Source: Prevotella sp.
GTDB lineage: Bacteria > Bacteroidota > Bacteroidia > Bacteroidales > Bacteroidaceae
Length of the DNA stretch: 64,000 nt
Direction of reading: 5' to 3'
Assembly (NCBI GenBank): GCA_017940545.1
Contig: JAGAYI010000059.1
Span: forward strand, 1-64,000
Part shown: positions 14,017 through 24,612 of the stretch, piece by piece
How positions within the stretch are numbered: the stretch's first letter is position 1
Layout: every line of letters begins with the position of its first letter
Notes under the pieces: generated by a model
Database searches by the model: none
What the model was told of the DNA's origin: nothing
What the model saw: only the letters and a program-made list of their open reading frames with translations
Translations under genes and position numbers: made by a program

Positions 14017-15345
14017 ATGATGAAAAAGAAGAAATTAATGGGTATCGTCGGTGCCGGGCTCCTGGTGGCAGTCGTCGGTGCAGGCATCTATGTCAACAGA
14101 CTGTTACCCATCGCTACCGGCTACGCTGCAAAAAACCTGGCCTCGGCGGTATTCGTGTCGGGCAGGCAGGCTGCTGATGTGGAGGCCCTGGACCTGAAAT
14201 TCTCCCTGATTCGCTACGTCAGCAATACGGTGGACGCAGAACACAAGACAGTAACCAGCCGTTTTCTCTGGAGCAAATCGACAGCTGCCTTCCGCGAAGG
14301 TTACGGCGTAACACTGCTGCGTGGCGTCACACCCGAAGAATGGCAACAACAGGCGTCACCCCTGCCACCAGACACCATAACAGCTGAGCCGCTGCCACCC
14401 GGCGACTCGACTCTCAGCACAAGACTGGCTCCCATCGCCAGGGCATTTGTTGACCACCGTACATACGGCGGGCATCCCTTCGCATTCATAGTGTTGCACC
14501 AAGGAGGGGTCGTCAGCGAGCGTTACGACAAAGGAATCGGACCTGACACGAGACTGCTCAGCTGGAGTGTGGCCAAAAGTTTCGTCAATGCGTTAGTAGG
14601 TATCATGGTAAAAGACAGCCTGCTGGACATTCACGCACCCATGGACATTGCCGAATGGCAGGGTGACGACCGCAAGAACATTACCCTGAACGACCTGATG
14701 CAGATGCAAAGCGGACTGGAGTGGAACGAGGACTACGGTTCCGATTCTGACGTGAACATCATGTTGCACTGCCAACAGGACATGGGACGGTTTGCACTCA
14801 TGAAGCCACTGGAGCACAAGGCCGGCACTTACTGGTACTACTCCAGCGGCAGCACCAACATCGTGATGCGATACCTGCGGAGGTTCTTTGACTCTGACGC
14901 AGACTTCCTTACCTACATACGCCGGCGGCTCTTTGCCCCACTGGGCATCAGAAATGCCGTCTTCGAACAGGACATCAGCGGCACACCCATAGGCTCGTCG
15001 TATCTCTACGCTACCGCAACTGACTTTGCCCGCTTCGGACAACTGTATTTAGACGACGGCTGCACAGGCAAAGAGCGAATACTTCCGGAAGGCTGGGTGG
15101 ACTACACCCGTACACCGGCCAGCAACAGCAAAAACCGTTACGGTGCGTTCTTCTGGCTCAACAAAGGACGTAAGCTGCCCGACTGCCCTGAAGATATTTT
15201 CTGGTGCGACGGACATGACGGACAGTTCATCGGCATCGTACCCTCAAAGCAACTCGTCGTGGTTATTCTGGGCTACTCGCCCAAACCGGCCAACGAGATA
15301 GACCGCAACAAACTGATAAACGACATTATAACCGTTATTCCCTAA
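14017..15345 (+). CDS. Membrane-anchored serine hydrolase, beta-lactamase/EstB family
   Basis: A 442-aa protein with an N-terminal lysine-rich start and one membrane helix (about residues 8-30), so the catalytic part lies outside the cytoplasm. The class C beta-lactamase-like domain (about 145-435) shows SWSVAKSFVNAL (SxxK nucleophile near Ser 187-188), YYSSGSTNIVM (YxS/N-type motif near 285) and HDGQFIGIVPSK (HxG-type motif near 408). Such proteins are often peptidases, esterases or amide hydrolases of cell-wall material; the substrate is not predictable. It starts after its own promoter and is followed after 25 bases by the permease gene, probably as an operon. Confidence 0.85.
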   Translation: MMKKKKLMGIVGAGLLVAVVGAGIYVNRLLPIATGYAAKNLASAVFVSGRQAADVEALDLKFSLIRYVSNTVDAEHKTVTSRFLWSKSTAAFREGYGVTLLRGVTPEEWQQQASPLPPDTITAEPLPPGDSTLSTRLAPIARAFVDHRTYGGHPFAFIVLHQGGVVSERYDKGIGPDTRLLSWSVAKSFVNALVGIMVKDSLLDIHAPMDIAEWQGDDRKNITLNDLMQMQSGLEWNEDYGSDSDVNIMLHCQQDMGRFALMKPLEHKAGTYWYYSSGSTNIVMRYLRRFFDSDADFLTYIRRRLFAPLGIRNAVFEQDISGTPIGSSYLYATATDFARFGQLYLDDGCTGKERILPEGWVDYTRTPASNSKNRYGAFFWLNKGRKLPDCPEDIFWCDGHDGQFIGIVPSKQLVVVILGYSPKPANEIDRNKLINDIITVIP

Positions 15346-15370
15346 CTTTCCTTAATATTTTAACACAAAG

Positions 15371-17167
15371 ATGGAATCAATAAACTTTCTGGGGTTCAAT
15401 CTTTATGCCTGGATTACCATTGCCACGGTGCTGACCCTGTTCAGCGTGTTGCTGTTTACAAAAATTCGTGCCGACATTACCTTCCTCGGAGCCATTGGCG
15501 TACTCTACGTGACAGGCGTGCTCGATGCCAAGGAAGCCTTCTCGGGCTTCAGTTCCACGTCGGTCATCGTGATTGGCGTGCTGTTTGTGGTAGTGGCAGG
15601 CCTTACCCATACGGGGGTGCTGCAATGGATTGTCAAGCATCTGCTGGGACAGCCGCGTTCTTACAGCAAGGCGGTAGTACGGCTCATGCTGCCTGTGGCA
15701 GCGCTGAGTTCTTTTCTGAGCAACACCACGGTGGTGGCGCTCTTCGTGGGTATAGTGAAGATGTGGTCGAAGCGCTTGGGCATCAGTCCCTCGAAGCTGC
15801 TCATTCCGCTGAGCTATGCGTCGGGAATGGGTGGTGTATGTACGCTGATAGGCACGCCGCCAAACCTGATTATCTCTGGTCTTTATACTGACCATACCGG
15901 CCAGACGATGAACGTACTGGCTACTGCATTACCGGGCATGTTCTGTCTCTTGGTGGGTGTACTGTCGGTCATTGTCCTAAGACGACTGCTGCCAGAACGC
16001 CAAGCGCCGGAAACGGCCTTTGAGCGTGCTTCCGATTTTACGGTGGAGCTAATGGTTCCTGCCGACAACCCCTACATTGGCAACACCATGAAGGAAGCTG
16101 GTCTGACTGAGGTGCAGGGGGGCAGTCTGATTGAACAGATACACTTCGACGGCGAAGTGTCGTCGCCCGTTAATGGCGACGACGTGCTGATGGGCGGCGA
16201 CCGACTGGTGTTTGCCGGACAGATAGACGAACTGCTCGGCCTGCGCAAGAGCCACCACTTTGTCATTGCCGACCACCCGGTGTTCAGTACGTCGGAGCTT
16301 GACCGCAGCCGCAAGCTGCGTACTGCCTTCGTCACCTTCGGCAGCTCACTGGCAGGCACCACCCTGGGCGAAAGCGGATTCGAGCGCAGTAACAACATGA
16401 CGCTGGTGGCCGTGGCACGCAGCGGCCAACGCATCAACGAGTCGCCACGCAACGTGGTGTTGCAGCCTGGCGACACACTGCTGCTGGAGTGTCCGCCACG
16501 CATGGAGATGAATACTGACAACATGAATGCGCAGCTGCACTTTTTCGACTCTGACCAGATTCCGTACACTGGGCGCGGCACATTGGTATCGTCACTCATC
16601 ATGCTGGCCATGGTGGTGGTCTCGGCCTTGGGCGTGATGCCGCTGCTGCAGTGTGCCTTCTTGGCAGCCTTCGCCATGCTCATCACCCGCTGCTGTAACG
16701 TGGAACAGGCCATAAAATCAATCAACTGGGACATTCTGATGGTCTTTGCCGGCTCGGTAGTATTAGGACTGGCCATACAGAAGACGGGCATTGCCGAGCG
16801 AATGGCCTTCGGCATTCTCGACGTGTGCGGCACAAACCCACTGGTGGTCATGACGGCCATCTGCTTTGTGGGCACTTTCATCACTGAATTTATCAGCAAT
16901 ACGGCTGCCGGGGCCATGTTCTTCCCCATCATGTACGAGGCCGCCGAGAAGCTGGGCTACGAGCCGTTCCCATTCCTGATAGCCCTCATGATCAGCGTCA
17001 GCAGCAGCTTCGCCACGCCCATCGGGTCACCCACACACATGTTGGTGTACGGCCCGGGCGGCTACCGCTTCAGCGACTTCATGCGCATAGGACTCCCGAT
17101 GAACCTTATCATACTGGTTGCCAACGTCTTTATTGTCAATGTGGTGTATCCACTGACTACACTATAA
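15371..17167 (+). CDS. SLC13/DASS-type anion permease with TrkA-C domains
   Basis: A 598-aa membrane protein. The N-terminal half has several membrane helices with [20 protein letters not shown] and [12 protein letters not shown], the latter a signature of SLC13/CitT/ArsB-like carriers. Two cytoplasmic RCK/TrkA-C modules follow at about 210-390 ([17 protein letters not shown] and [16 protein letters not shown]). The C-terminal helices include [15 protein letters not shown] and [10 protein letters not shown]-like [13 protein letters not shown]. Members take up sulfate, dicarboxylates or similar anions with Na+; the substrate here is unknown. Confidence 0.85.
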   Translation: MESINFLGFNLYAWITIATVLTLFSVLLFTKIRADITFLGAIGVLYVTGVLDAKEAFSGFSSTSVIVIGVLFVVVAGLTHTGVLQWIVKHLLGQPRSYSKAVVRLMLPVAALSSFLSNTTVVALFVGIVKMWSKRLGISPSKLLIPLSYASGMGGVCTLIGTPPNLIISGLYTDHTGQTMNVLATALPGMFCLLVGVLSVIVLRRLLPERQAPETAFERASDFTVELMVPADNPYIGNTMKEAGLTEVQGGSLIEQIHFDGEVSSPVNGDDVLMGGDRLVFAGQIDELLGLRKSHHFVIADHPVFSTSELDRSRKLRTAFVTFGSSLAGTTLGESGFERSNNMTLVAVARSGQRINESPRNVVLQPGDTLLLECPPRMEMNTDNMNAQLHFFDSDQIPYTGRGTLVSSLIMLAMVVVSALGVMPLLQCAFLAAFAMLITRCCNVEQAIKSINWDILMVFAGSVVLGLAIQKTGIAERMAFGILDVCGTNPLVVMTAICFVGTFITEFISNTAAGAMFFPIMYEAAEKLGYEPFPFLIALMISVSSSFATPIGSPTHMLVYGPGGYRFSDFMRIGLPMNLIILVANVFIVNVVYPLTTL

Positions 17168-17220
17168 GAAAAAAGCAACAAAAAACAGAACTTACATTTG
17201 GCAATATGAGGAAAAAACGC

Positions 17221-17228
17221 TACCTTCG
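17221..17228 (+). promoter_or_regulatory. Possible -7 box for the GT2-DUF4922-SpoIID gene
   Basis: TACCTTCG, one base off the TAnnTTTG consensus, 28 bases before the ATG. Confidence 0.4.
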
Positions 17229-17255
17229 CGCCTAATTACTAATGTTCAACAACAA

Positions 17256-20200
17256 ATGCGACAAAGAATAGACTGCTTTCTGGCCTGCGACCAGTGGAAA
17301 AATGTGGAACAAACCGTTGCACAGCTTCGCGACAACAAGACCATACAACATATTTACCTGTTAGTAAGCAAGGACTTTGCCCAGCAGCAGACAGCACCCA
17401 AGGACTGCCGACTGCTGCCGGTGGAGAACCTGACGAGTACGAGAACCATGATGCGCATTGCCGAGAACGCATCGGCCGACTACGTGCTGCTGTGTACCAA
17501 GTCGCTGCCGCTGACGCTTGGACCCGCCGCACCGGAGCGACTGTTGCAAGTGGCCAGCGACTCAAATGCCGCAATGGTTTATAGCGACAGACTGGTGGAA
17601 CACTCAACACTCAGCACTCAACAACCAACCACACCCCACCCTGTCATCGACTACCAGACTGGCTCGCTGCGCGATGACTTCGACTTCGGGTCGTTGCTGC
17701 TCATCAAAACGTCGCTCATGCATAAGTTTGCCACCACCGATACTGAGCGCGAATACCGCTATGCTGGGCTCTATGCGCTCAGACTCTTCCTGAGCCGTGA
17801 GGGTACGCTGTTCCACCTGAACGAATACCTCTACACCGAGCAGGAAACCGACACGAGGGCAAGCGGTGAGAAACAGTTTGACTACGTGAACCCCGCCAAC
17901 CGCGAGGTGCAGATAGAAATGGAACAAGCTGTCACGGCACATCTGGAAATAATTGGCGCTACCACCGATACGCTGTCGTACAGGGAACCGGACTTTCAGG
18001 AACAGGAGTTCCCCGTGGAAGCGTCGGTCATCATTCCTGTCTTCAACCGCGAAAAAACAATTGCAGACGCCGTGAACAGCGCCCTGTCGCAACAGACAAC
18101 ATTCCCTTATAACGTCATTGTGGTGAATAACCACTCTACTGACCGGACAGGTGAGATTCTGAAAGCAATGGAGAATCCGCAACTGATAGTACGTACTCCG
18201 GAAAGAACAGACTTGGGCATTGGCGGCTGTTGGAACTTGGCCATCAACGATGACCTGTGCGGACGCTTTGCCGTGCAGTTGGACTCTGACGACCTATACT
18301 CCAGCACGAAGACACTGCAAACCATCGTAGATGCCTTCCGACGACAGCATGCCGCCATGGTCATTGGTTCTTACCGCATGTGTGACTTCGAGCTGAACAC
18401 GCTGCCGCCAGGACTTATTGACCACAAGGAGTGGACTGACGAAAACGGACCTAACAATGCCTTGCGCATCAACGGGCTGGGAGCGCCACGCGCCTTCTTC
18501 ACACCACTGCTGCGCCAGATTCAGTTTCCGAACACCTCCTACGGAGAGGACTATGCTCTGGGGCTTATCTTCTCACGCCACTACCGCATAGGGCGCATCT
18601 ACACCGAGCTATACCTCTGCCGCCGTTGGGGGGGCAACAGCGACGCTGCGCTGAGCATTGACAAGATAAATGCCAACAACCTCTATAAAGACCGGTTGCG
18701 CACCTTAGAGGTGCTGGCCCGCCAACAAATGAGGCTGGGAAAGAAAGGCATCATGCCCGACTCCAGCCTACAGCGCTTCTTCAACCGACAGTTGGAAAAG
18801 TGGGATGATGCCCGACAGCGCTACCGCGAACTGAGAAACGTGGAAACACGCGAACTGACGGAAGAGTCGTTTACCATGCAGGTGCAATGGAACCCGTCAC
18901 GCATCGTATCAACAGGGGCCAAGATGGATTCGAAGACGCTGGCAGAGCGGCCCTGCTTCCTCTGCGAGCAGAACCGCCCGCAGGAACAAATCAAAAAACA
19001 GTTGGAAGACCGCTTGGAACTGCTGGTCAACCCCTACCCCATTCTGCCTACCCACTACACCATTCCCACCGTCAGTCACCAGCCTCAGCGCATAGAGAAG
19101 CTGTACGGTGAAATACACCGCCTGCTGACAGAATATCCGGAACTGATGGTGTTCTACAACGGGCCACGCTGCGGCGCTTCGGCACCCGACCATGCACACC
19201 TGCAGGCCGGCACCAGCGGTGTGCTGCCCCTGCAGAATGCCTGGCAGCGACTGAGCCGAAACCTCACCCCACTCACCGCTCCGCTCGCCCAGCAGGGACG
19301 CCTGCTTGAGCAAGAACCCTCAACACTCAACGAGAAAGAAGGCATCTTCCTCATTGACAACTACCCTTGTCCGGCACTGCTCATTCGTAGCCGGACGGAA
19401 GAAACGGACAGGAAGCTCTTCAAGCAACTGTATAAAGCCATGAAGGATGAAAACACTGAGGCCATGGAAGAACCACCCATGAACATTGTGAGCTGGCGGA
19501 CAGGCGAAAACTTCATGAGTGTAGTGTTCCCTCGCAGAAAGCACCGCCCCAACTGCTACAGCGCCGAGGGAGACTGCCAGTACCTCATTTCGCCGGGAGC
19601 ACTCGACATGGCGGGGCTGATGATTACCCCCCGGCAGGAAGACTTCAAACGCATCACCCCGGAAATAGCCTTCGGCATACTGCGTGAAGTGTCGGTGACC
19701 AAGGCCGAATTGGAACGCATCATAGAACGGCTGAAGGAGCCATCGAAATATAAACCGCAACCCGCGATGCCCAACCCGCAACACTCCAAACAACCGGAGG
19801 TCAGCGTAGGCATTGTCAGCGGACAAAAGATTCACTTCAAGCTGAACATGTCCTACTCTGCAAAAGGAGAAACCATTGAGGGCGAGCAACTGGTGGAGTT
19901 CAGCGAGGGCGGCATTCTGTGGAACGGCAACCAATATCGCGAACTGACCTTCACGCCACAACAGCCTGAAGCTTCCTTCTCACTCTTCGACGTGACCATT
20001 GGCGTCAACTTCCACTGGGAGCGCAAGGAGACGCAGGTGTTCAACGGCACCTTGCGACTGGTGGTAGAGGCCGACAAGATTACAGCCATCAACCTGCTTC
20101 CCGTTGAGAAATACTTAGTCAGTGTCATCAGCAGCGAGATGAGTGCCACCAGCAGCATTGAACTGCTCAAGGCCCACGCCGTCATCAGCCGGTCGTGGCT

Positions 20201-21077
20201 GCTGGCACAAATGGAGAAACGCCGGCAACTGAACGGAGGGCAAAACAGTTTCTTCTCGTTTATTAAGAAAGACGACGAACTGATACGCTGGTACGACCGC
20301 GAGGACCACCAGATATTTGATGTCTGTGCCGACGACCACTGCCAGCGCTACCAAGGCATCACCAAAGCCAGCAACCGCAGCGTGGATGCCGCCGTAAAAG
20401 CCACAAAAGGACAGATTCTCATGTACGAAGGCGAGATTTGTGATGCCCGCTACGGCAAGTGTTGTGGCGGCATGACAGAGGAGTTCCAATACTGTTGGGA
20501 AAACATACGCAAGCCCTACCTGATGGCCATACCGGACAACCGCATCGGTAACCGCATAGCAGACTTGTCGAAAGAGGAAAACGCCGTCAAGTGGGTACGA
20601 AGCGCACCTGACGCCTTCTGCAACACCAAGGACAAAAACATCCTGTCGCAAGTGCTGAACGACTACGACCAGGAGACCACAGAGTTCTACCGTTGGAAGG
20701 TGGAATACACCCAGGCAGAGCTGACCGCCCTGATCAGCGAGAAACTGAAAATGGACTTAGGAACCATTACTGATCTCATCCCCTTGGAGCGCGGAAAGAG
20801 CGGACGAATATGGAAACTGAAAATTGTTGGTACGAAACGGTCGTTTACCATTGGTAAAGAACTGGAAATTCGCCGTACACTGAGCGAGAGCCACCTGTAC
20901 AGCTCAGCCTTTGTGGTTGACAAGCAGGACGACAAGTTTATCCTGACGGGAGCCGGCTGGGGACATGGCGTTGGCCTCTGTCAGATTGGTGCCGCCGTGA
21001 TGAGTACACAAGGATATAATTACGATCAAATACTTTTACATTACTACCGTGGAGCAGAAATTAAGAAAATCTATTAG
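17256..21077 (+). CDS. Fusion protein: GT2 glycosyltransferase + HIT-like DUF4922 + SpoIID/LytB
   Basis: A 1273-aa protein with no signal peptide. Residues 1-245 look like a degenerate glycosyltransferase-like region. Residues about 250-490 are a GT-A family 2 domain ([20 protein letters not shown], with the nucleotide-sugar motif QLDSDDLY near 338). Residues about 530-830 match DUF4922, a HIT/GalT-like nucleotidyl domain with [10 protein letters not shown] near 566 and the histidine triad-like DHAHLQAG near 645. Residues about 850-1273 are SpoIID/LytB ([16 protein letters not shown] near 945, [15 protein letters not shown] near 1235). It overlaps the AmpG-like gene by 29 bases, pointing to peptidoglycan or amino-sugar metabolism. 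Confidence 0.82.
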   Translation: MRQRIDCFLACDQWKNVEQTVAQLRDNKTIQHIYLLVSKDFAQQQTAPKDCRLLPVENLTSTRTMMRIAENASADYVLLCTKSLPLTLGPAAPERLLQVASDSNAAMVYSDRLVEHSTLSTQQPTTPHPVIDYQTGSLRDDFDFGSLLLIKTSLMHKFATTDTEREYRYAGLYALRLFLSREGTLFHLNEYLYTEQETDTRASGEKQFDYVNPANREVQIEMEQAVTAHLEIIGATTDTLSYREPDFQEQEFPVEASVIIPVFNREKTIADAVNSALSQQTTFPYNVIVVNNHSTDRTGEILKAMENPQLIVRTPERTDLGIGGCWNLAINDDLCGRFAVQLDSDDLYSSTKTLQTIVDAFRRQHAAMVIGSYRMCDFELNTLPPGLIDHKEWTDENGPNNALRINGLGAPRAFFTPLLRQIQFPNTSYGEDYALGLIFSRHYRIGRIYTELYLCRRWGGNSDAALSIDKINANNLYKDRLRTLEVLARQQMRLGKKGIMPDSSLQRFFNRQLEKWDDARQRYRELRNVETRELTEESFTMQVQWNPSRIVSTGAKMDSKTLAERPCFLCEQNRPQEQIKKQLEDRLELLVNPYPILPTHYTIPTVSHQPQRIEKLYGEIHRLLTEYPELMVFYNGPRCGASAPDHAHLQAGTSGVLPLQNAWQRLSRNLTPLTAPLAQQGRLLEQEPSTLNEKEGIFLIDNYPCPALLIRSRTEETDRKLFKQLYKAMKDENTEAMEEPPMNIVSWRTGENFMSVVFPRRKHRPNCYSAEGDCQYLISPGALDMAGLMITPRQEDFKRITPEIAFGILREVSVTKAELERIIERLKEPSKYKPQPAMPNPQHSKQPEVSVGIVSGQKIHFKLNMSYSAKGETIEGEQLVEFSEGGILWNGNQYRELTFTPQQPEASFSLFDVTIGVNFHWERKETQVFNGTLRLVVEADKITAINLLPVEKYLVSVISSEMSATSSIELLKAHAVISRSWLLAQMEKRRQLNGGQNSFFSFIKKDDELIRWYDREDHQIFDVCADDHCQRYQGITKASNRSVDAAVKATKGQILMYEGEICDARYGKCCGGMTEEFQYCWENIRKPYLMAIPDNRIGNRIADLSKEENAVKWVRSAPDAFCNTKDKNILSQVLNDYDQETTEFYRWKVEYTQAELTALISEKLKMDLGTITDLIPLERGKSGRIWKLKIVGTKRSFTIGKELEIRRTLSESHLYSSAFVVDKQDDKFILTGAGWGHGVGLCQIGAAVMSTQGYNYDQILLHYYRGAEIKKIY

Positions 21078-22344
21078 TCCCTGGGCATGGATACCTTCAC
21101 TTTACGTTGCTGAAGGTCTGCCCAACGTGGTTGTTATGACCGTTGCTGTGGTCATGTATATGCAGCTCGGCATGAGCGACACCGAGATAGCCCTTTACAC
21201 CAGTTGGTTAGGACTGCCTTGGGTCATCAAGCCCTTCTGGAGCCCCTTCGTTGACTTATACAAAACCAAGCGCTGGTGGGTGCTCACCATGCAGGCCCTG
21301 TTGGGCTCGGCACTTGCTGGCGTGGCTTTCACGCTGAACACGCCCCTGTGGTTTCAGGGCACCATGGCCTGCTTCTTCCTCATGGCATTCAGCAGTGCCA
21401 CCCACGACATTGCTGCCGACGGTTTTTACATGCTGGAGCTCGACGACCACCAACAGACCTGGTTCGTGGGCATACGTAACCTGTTTTATCGGTTGGCCGT
21501 CATCTTCGGCAATGGCGTACTCATTCCTGTAGCCGGCATCTTGCAGGTGTATTTTAAAGACCAGACAGCCTTTACCTGGAGTCTGGTGTTCTACGGACTG
21601 GCAGCCCTCTTCATTGGAATCTGGCTCTACCACGCCTACGTCATGCCACGCCCCAAGGCAGACCAGCGCCATCAAACTTCTTTCAAAGAAGTGGCCTCAG
21701 GCATTCTACCCATGTTTGTCAGCTACTTCAAGAAGTTCCCCGTCAAGGAAACTGTATTCGCCATGCTGTTCCTGTTGCTCTACCGGTTCCCCGAAGCCCT
21801 TCTCACCAAGATGAGTCTCACCTTCCTGCAGCGCCCCAATTCAGAGGGCGGACTGGGCCTTTCGCCTCAGGAGTTCGGACTGGCTAACGGCACGGTGGGA
21901 CTCATTGGACTCATGCTCGGAGGCATCGTGGGTGGATGGTTGGCCAGCCGCGACGGTCTGAAGAAGTGGCTGTGGCCCATGGTGTGCGCCATCACCCTGC
22001 CTGATATTGTCTATGTCTATATGAGCTATGCCATGCCCCATAACCTCGTGCTCATCTCCTCATGCCTGTTCGTCGAACAGTTTGGCTACGGACTGGGCTT
22101 CACAGCCCTGACACTCTACATGCTCTACTTTAGTCAGGGACAGTTCAAGACCTCCCACTATGCCATCTGCACAGGCATTTCCTACCTCGGTCTGATGTTG
22201 CCGGGCATGGTGTCAGGCTGGATGAAGGACAGCATGGGCTACCAGACCTTCTTTATCGTTGTCATGGGCTTGTGCATCATCACGTTCTTAGTGGCAGCCT
22301 TCATTCGAATCGACCCTGAATTTGGCAAGAAGAAAGAAGAATAG
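21049..22344 (+). CDS. AmpG-like MFS permease
   Basis: A 431-aa membrane protein of about 12 helices. It starts [20 protein letters not shown], with the [11 protein letters not shown] and [15 protein letters not shown] segments typical of the AmpG/SLC33 group, which imports muropeptides into the cytoplasm. The start must be the GTG at 21049, because the first ATG in frame would remove part of helix 1. This start lies inside the end of the upstream gene (29-base overlap), so translation is probably coupled. The muropeptide substrate is inferred from family and from the SpoIID neighbour. Confidence 0.82.
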   Translation: MEQKLRKSISPWAWIPSLYVAEGLPNVVVMTVAVVMYMQLGMSDTEIALYTSWLGLPWVIKPFWSPFVDLYKTKRWWVLTMQALLGSALAGVAFTLNTPLWFQGTMACFFLMAFSSATHDIAADGFYMLELDDHQQTWFVGIRNLFYRLAVIFGNGVLIPVAGILQVYFKDQTAFTWSLVFYGLAALFIGIWLYHAYVMPRPKADQRHQTSFKEVASGILPMFVSYFKKFPVKETVFAMLFLLLYRFPEALLTKMSLTFLQRPNSEGGLGLSPQEFGLANGTVGLIGLMLGGIVGGWLASRDGLKKWLWPMVCAITLPDIVYVYMSYAMPHNLVLISSCLFVEQFGYGLGFTALTLYMLYFSQGQFKTSHYAICTGISYLGLMLPGMVSGWMKDSMGYQTFFIVVMGLCIITFLVAAFIRIDPEFGKKKEE

Positions 22345-22399
22345 GAAAATCCCTACCGCGAAATAGGAGAAATCACTTGCCATGTCGGGTATTTCTTTT

Positions 22400-22407
22400 T
22401 ATCTTTG
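22400..22407 (+). promoter_or_regulatory. -7 box for the lipoprotein gene
   Basis: TATCTTTG followed by GCAG, 44 bases before the ATG at 22452. Confidence 0.7.
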
Positions 22408-22451
22408 CAGCAGGAAACAAGAATTACTCACCTATTAATAAATGTACAACT

Positions 22452-22961
22452 ATGAAGAAGTTTTATACCAACATCGCAGTAGCACTCATGGCCGTGCTCA
22501 CGATGACAGCATTTACAAGTTGCGACGAGGATGCAGACATCGCATACGACCTCGATGGAATCTGGCAGGGAACCATTATCGGTGACTTCTACTCAGACCG
22601 TTATGGCACCACACGTACCGACTACGATACCGAGATATGCTTCTATCAGAGCAGCACCTTCTCACGCAGCGGAACCGGCTACGAGATAGACCGTGAGAGT
22701 TGGTCGGGACACATCTCTGAGTTCGACTTTGACTGGACGGTTAATAACGGTCGCATCTATATCTCGTATAGCGACGGCTACAAAATTGTCATCCGCGACT
22801 GGGAGACCTACTACATGGGTAACACCATGCGCTTCAGAGGCTACTTCGAAGACTATTACACAGGTGAGACGGTTGCTTCGTTTAACCTTATAAAGGTAGC
22901 AGCAAAATATTCCTACGCAAAGAACAAGGTGAAGACCGACAGCATCACCATCACGAAATAA
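22452..22961 (+). CDS. Small lipoprotein, unknown function
   Basis: A 169-aa protein with a lipoprotein signal peptide (MKKFYTNIAVALMAVLTMTA, lipobox FTSC, mature DEDADIAYD). The acidic start of the mature part fits surface export in Bacteroidetes. The remainder is rich in aromatic and beta-forming residues (DGIWQGTIIGDFYSD, RIYISYSDGYKIVIRDWETY) and may form a lipocalin-like barrel, as many Bacteroidales lipoproteins starting with a DGIWQG-type strand do. It is monocistronic, between a strong promoter and a strong terminator. I do not recognise a specific family. Confidence 0.75.
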   Translation: MKKFYTNIAVALMAVLTMTAFTSCDEDADIAYDLDGIWQGTIIGDFYSDRYGTTRTDYDTEICFYQSSTFSRSGTGYEIDRESWSGHISEFDFDWTVNNGRIYISYSDGYKIVIRDWETYYMGNTMRFRGYFEDYYTGETVASFNLIKVAAKYSYAKNKVKTDSITITK

Positions 22962-22963
22962 AC

Positions 22964-23004
22964 AAACCAATCAGGCAGCCCCGCGAAGGCTGCCTGATTG
23001 GTTT
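22964..23004. terminator. Strong hairpin terminator after the lipoprotein gene
   Basis: A perfect inverted repeat of about 17 bp (AAACCAATCAGGCAGCC / GGCTGCCTGATTGGTTT) with a 7-base loop, just after the stop. T-rich flanks on both sides allow bidirectional use, also for cysE coming from the right. Confidence 0.85.
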
Positions 23005-23124
23005 ATCGCTTCAACACTCAACCCCGTCGGCGCAGTTCGTTTCTTCATCTAACATCTCATCATCTCTGACGAAACCACAGCCCGAGGAGTTGATTCTCTA
23101 TTATTTTATAACTGTATAATCCTC

Positions 23125-24030
23125 CTAAATTCCCAATCCTCCGTTAAAGCCAGCATCCACGGCCTTGCTTTGCAGGATGCGTGAGAAAGGCGGCACGTCG
23201 TGCGTCAGCCAGATGTTACCTCCAATGACCGAGTCGTGGCCAATCGTGATACGCCCCAGAACGGAGGCATTCGAATAGATGGTGACATTATCCTCGATGA
23301 TGGGGTGACGCGGAATATTCATCATGTTACCATTCTCGTCATACTTAAAACTCTTGGCGCCCAAAGTAACGCCCTGATAAAGAGCTACATGATTGCCTAT
23401 AATAGATGTCTCTCCGATGACCACACCCGTACCGTGGTCAATAGAGAAGTACTCACCAATCTGTGCTCCTGGATGAATATCGATACCCGTCTTCGAGTGA
23501 GCCTGCTCCGTAATAATTCTCGGAATGACTGGCACCTCCATCAAGTGCAGAACATGGGCAATACGATAATGCGTCATGGCATTCAACGACGGATAGCTGA
23601 AAATCACCTCTCCATAGTTCGTGGCAGCAGGGTCGCCATTGAAGATGGCCTCCACGTCAGTATATAACAGGCGCTTCAACTCCGGCAAATGGTCAATGAA
23701 CGACAGTGCCAACTGCTGAGCCTTGTCCTGCGCCTCCTCTTCGCTCATGCAACTGCAAAACAGCAGTCCACGGGCAATCTGGGCATTCAGCAGTTTGTAC
23801 AGTTCTTCCATGTTCACGCCAATATAGTAGGCCCTGATCTGCTCATCAGGCTGCCGTTTATGAAAATAGTCACTAAAAATAATGCACTTTACCAGCGTAA
23901 CAATCTTCTTTACGCACTCCACCGAAGGTAATGGCGAGGAGCCTTCTGGCATCATGCTGTCCTCTTTTTCCGAATGTTTCGAAAGGATGGCCACGTTCTT
24001 CAACAAAACGTCGTTTACGTTCTTTTCCAT
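23125..24030 (-). CDS. cysE: Serine O-acetyltransferase
   Basis: A 301-aa enzyme making O-acetylserine for cysteine synthesis. The N-terminal helical part covers about 1-165. The C-terminal left-handed beta helix contains DIHPGAQIGEYFSIDHGTG (catalytic His/Asp region), VVIGETSIIGNHVALYQGVT, RHPIIEDNVTIYSNASVLG and IGGNIWLTHDVPPFS. It is longer than E. coli CysE and resembles the EpsC/SrpH-like subgroup common in Bacteroidetes. The ATG at 24030 follows a promoter at 24054-24061; the frame stays open upstream but has no better start. Confidence 0.9.
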   Translation of the reverse strand: MEKNVNDVLLKNVAILSKHSEKEDSMMPEGSSPLPSVECVKKIVTLVKCIIFSDYFHKRQPDEQIRAYYIGVNMEELYKLLNAQIARGLLFCSCMSEEEAQDKAQQLALSFIDHLPELKRLLYTDVEAIFNGDPAATNYGEVIFSYPSLNAMTHYRIAHVLHLMEVPVIPRIITEQAHSKTGIDIHPGAQIGEYFSIDHGTGVVIGETSIIGNHVALYQGVTLGAKSFKYDENGNMMNIPRHPIIEDNVTIYSNASVLGRITIGHDSVIGGNIWLTHDVPPFSRILQSKAVDAGFNGGLGI

Positions 24031-24053
24031 ATCATTAAGTTTAGTTTCGCGTG

Positions 24054-24061
24054 CAAAGGTA
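24054..24061 (-). promoter_or_regulatory. -7 box for cysE
   Basis: The minus strand reads TACCTTTG, 24 bases before the cysE ATG. Confidence 0.7.
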
Positions 24062-24114
24062 TAAAAATAATTCATAAAACAAACCGATAGTTTGGATATT
24101 TCGAGAATATTACA

Positions 24115-24122
24115 TAAATTTG
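24115..24122 (+). promoter_or_regulatory. -7 box for the phosphatase gene
   Basis: TAAATTTG, with TTTG at 24091-24094 about 20 bp upstream, 14 bases before the ATG. It is divergent from the cysE promoter. Confidence 0.7.
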
Positions 24123-24135
24123 CAGTTGAAGAATT

Positions 24136-24612
24136 ATGGAAAAGAAAAAAATATTGTTTGTATGTCTCGGAAACATCTGCCGCTCTCCGGCCGCCGAAGG
24201 CATCATGAAACATCAGGTGGAACAACAGGGTCTGGCAGACCAGTTCTGCATTGACTCGGCTGGCATTGGCAGCTGGCACGTCGGACAACTGCCCGACCCA
24301 CGAATGCGACAGCATGGTAAGGCACACGGCTACAACTTTAACAGCCATGCCCGCCAGATTCAACTTGACGACTTCGACCGCTTCGACTACATCATCGTGA
24401 TGGACGACGAAAACCTGTATGATGTGCAGCAGAAGGCACGCAACACCGACGACCGGCAGAAAATCATCAAGTTGGCCAGTTTCCTGCAACAGCATCCGGG
24501 GCAGAAGACCGTTCCTGACCCCTATTATGGCGGCGACAAAGACTTTGAACTGGTTATAGAACTGCTGGAAGATGCCTGCGACGGACTGCTTCGCTGGCTT
24601 CTCAAGGGTTAG
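24136..24612 (+). CDS. Low-molecular-weight protein-tyrosine phosphatase
   Basis: A 158-aa cytosolic phosphatase. The P-loop CLGNICRS near residues 10-17 gives the CX5R signature, and DPYYGGDKDF near residue 130 carries the general-acid Asp. In bacteria such enzymes often act on tyrosine kinases of polysaccharide export (Wzc/Wzb pairs); a surface polysaccharide locus begins about 1.5 kb away, but no tyrosine kinase is seen in this window. The 3' end overlaps the convergent fimbrial gene by 4 bases. Confidence 0.92.
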   Translation: MEKKKILFVCLGNICRSPAAEGIMKHQVEQQGLADQFCIDSAGIGSWHVGQLPDPRMRQHGKAHGYNFNSHARQIQLDDFDRFDYIIVMDDENLYDVQQKARNTDDRQKIIKLASFLQQHPGQKTVPDPYYGGDKDFELVIELLEDACDGLLRWLLKG

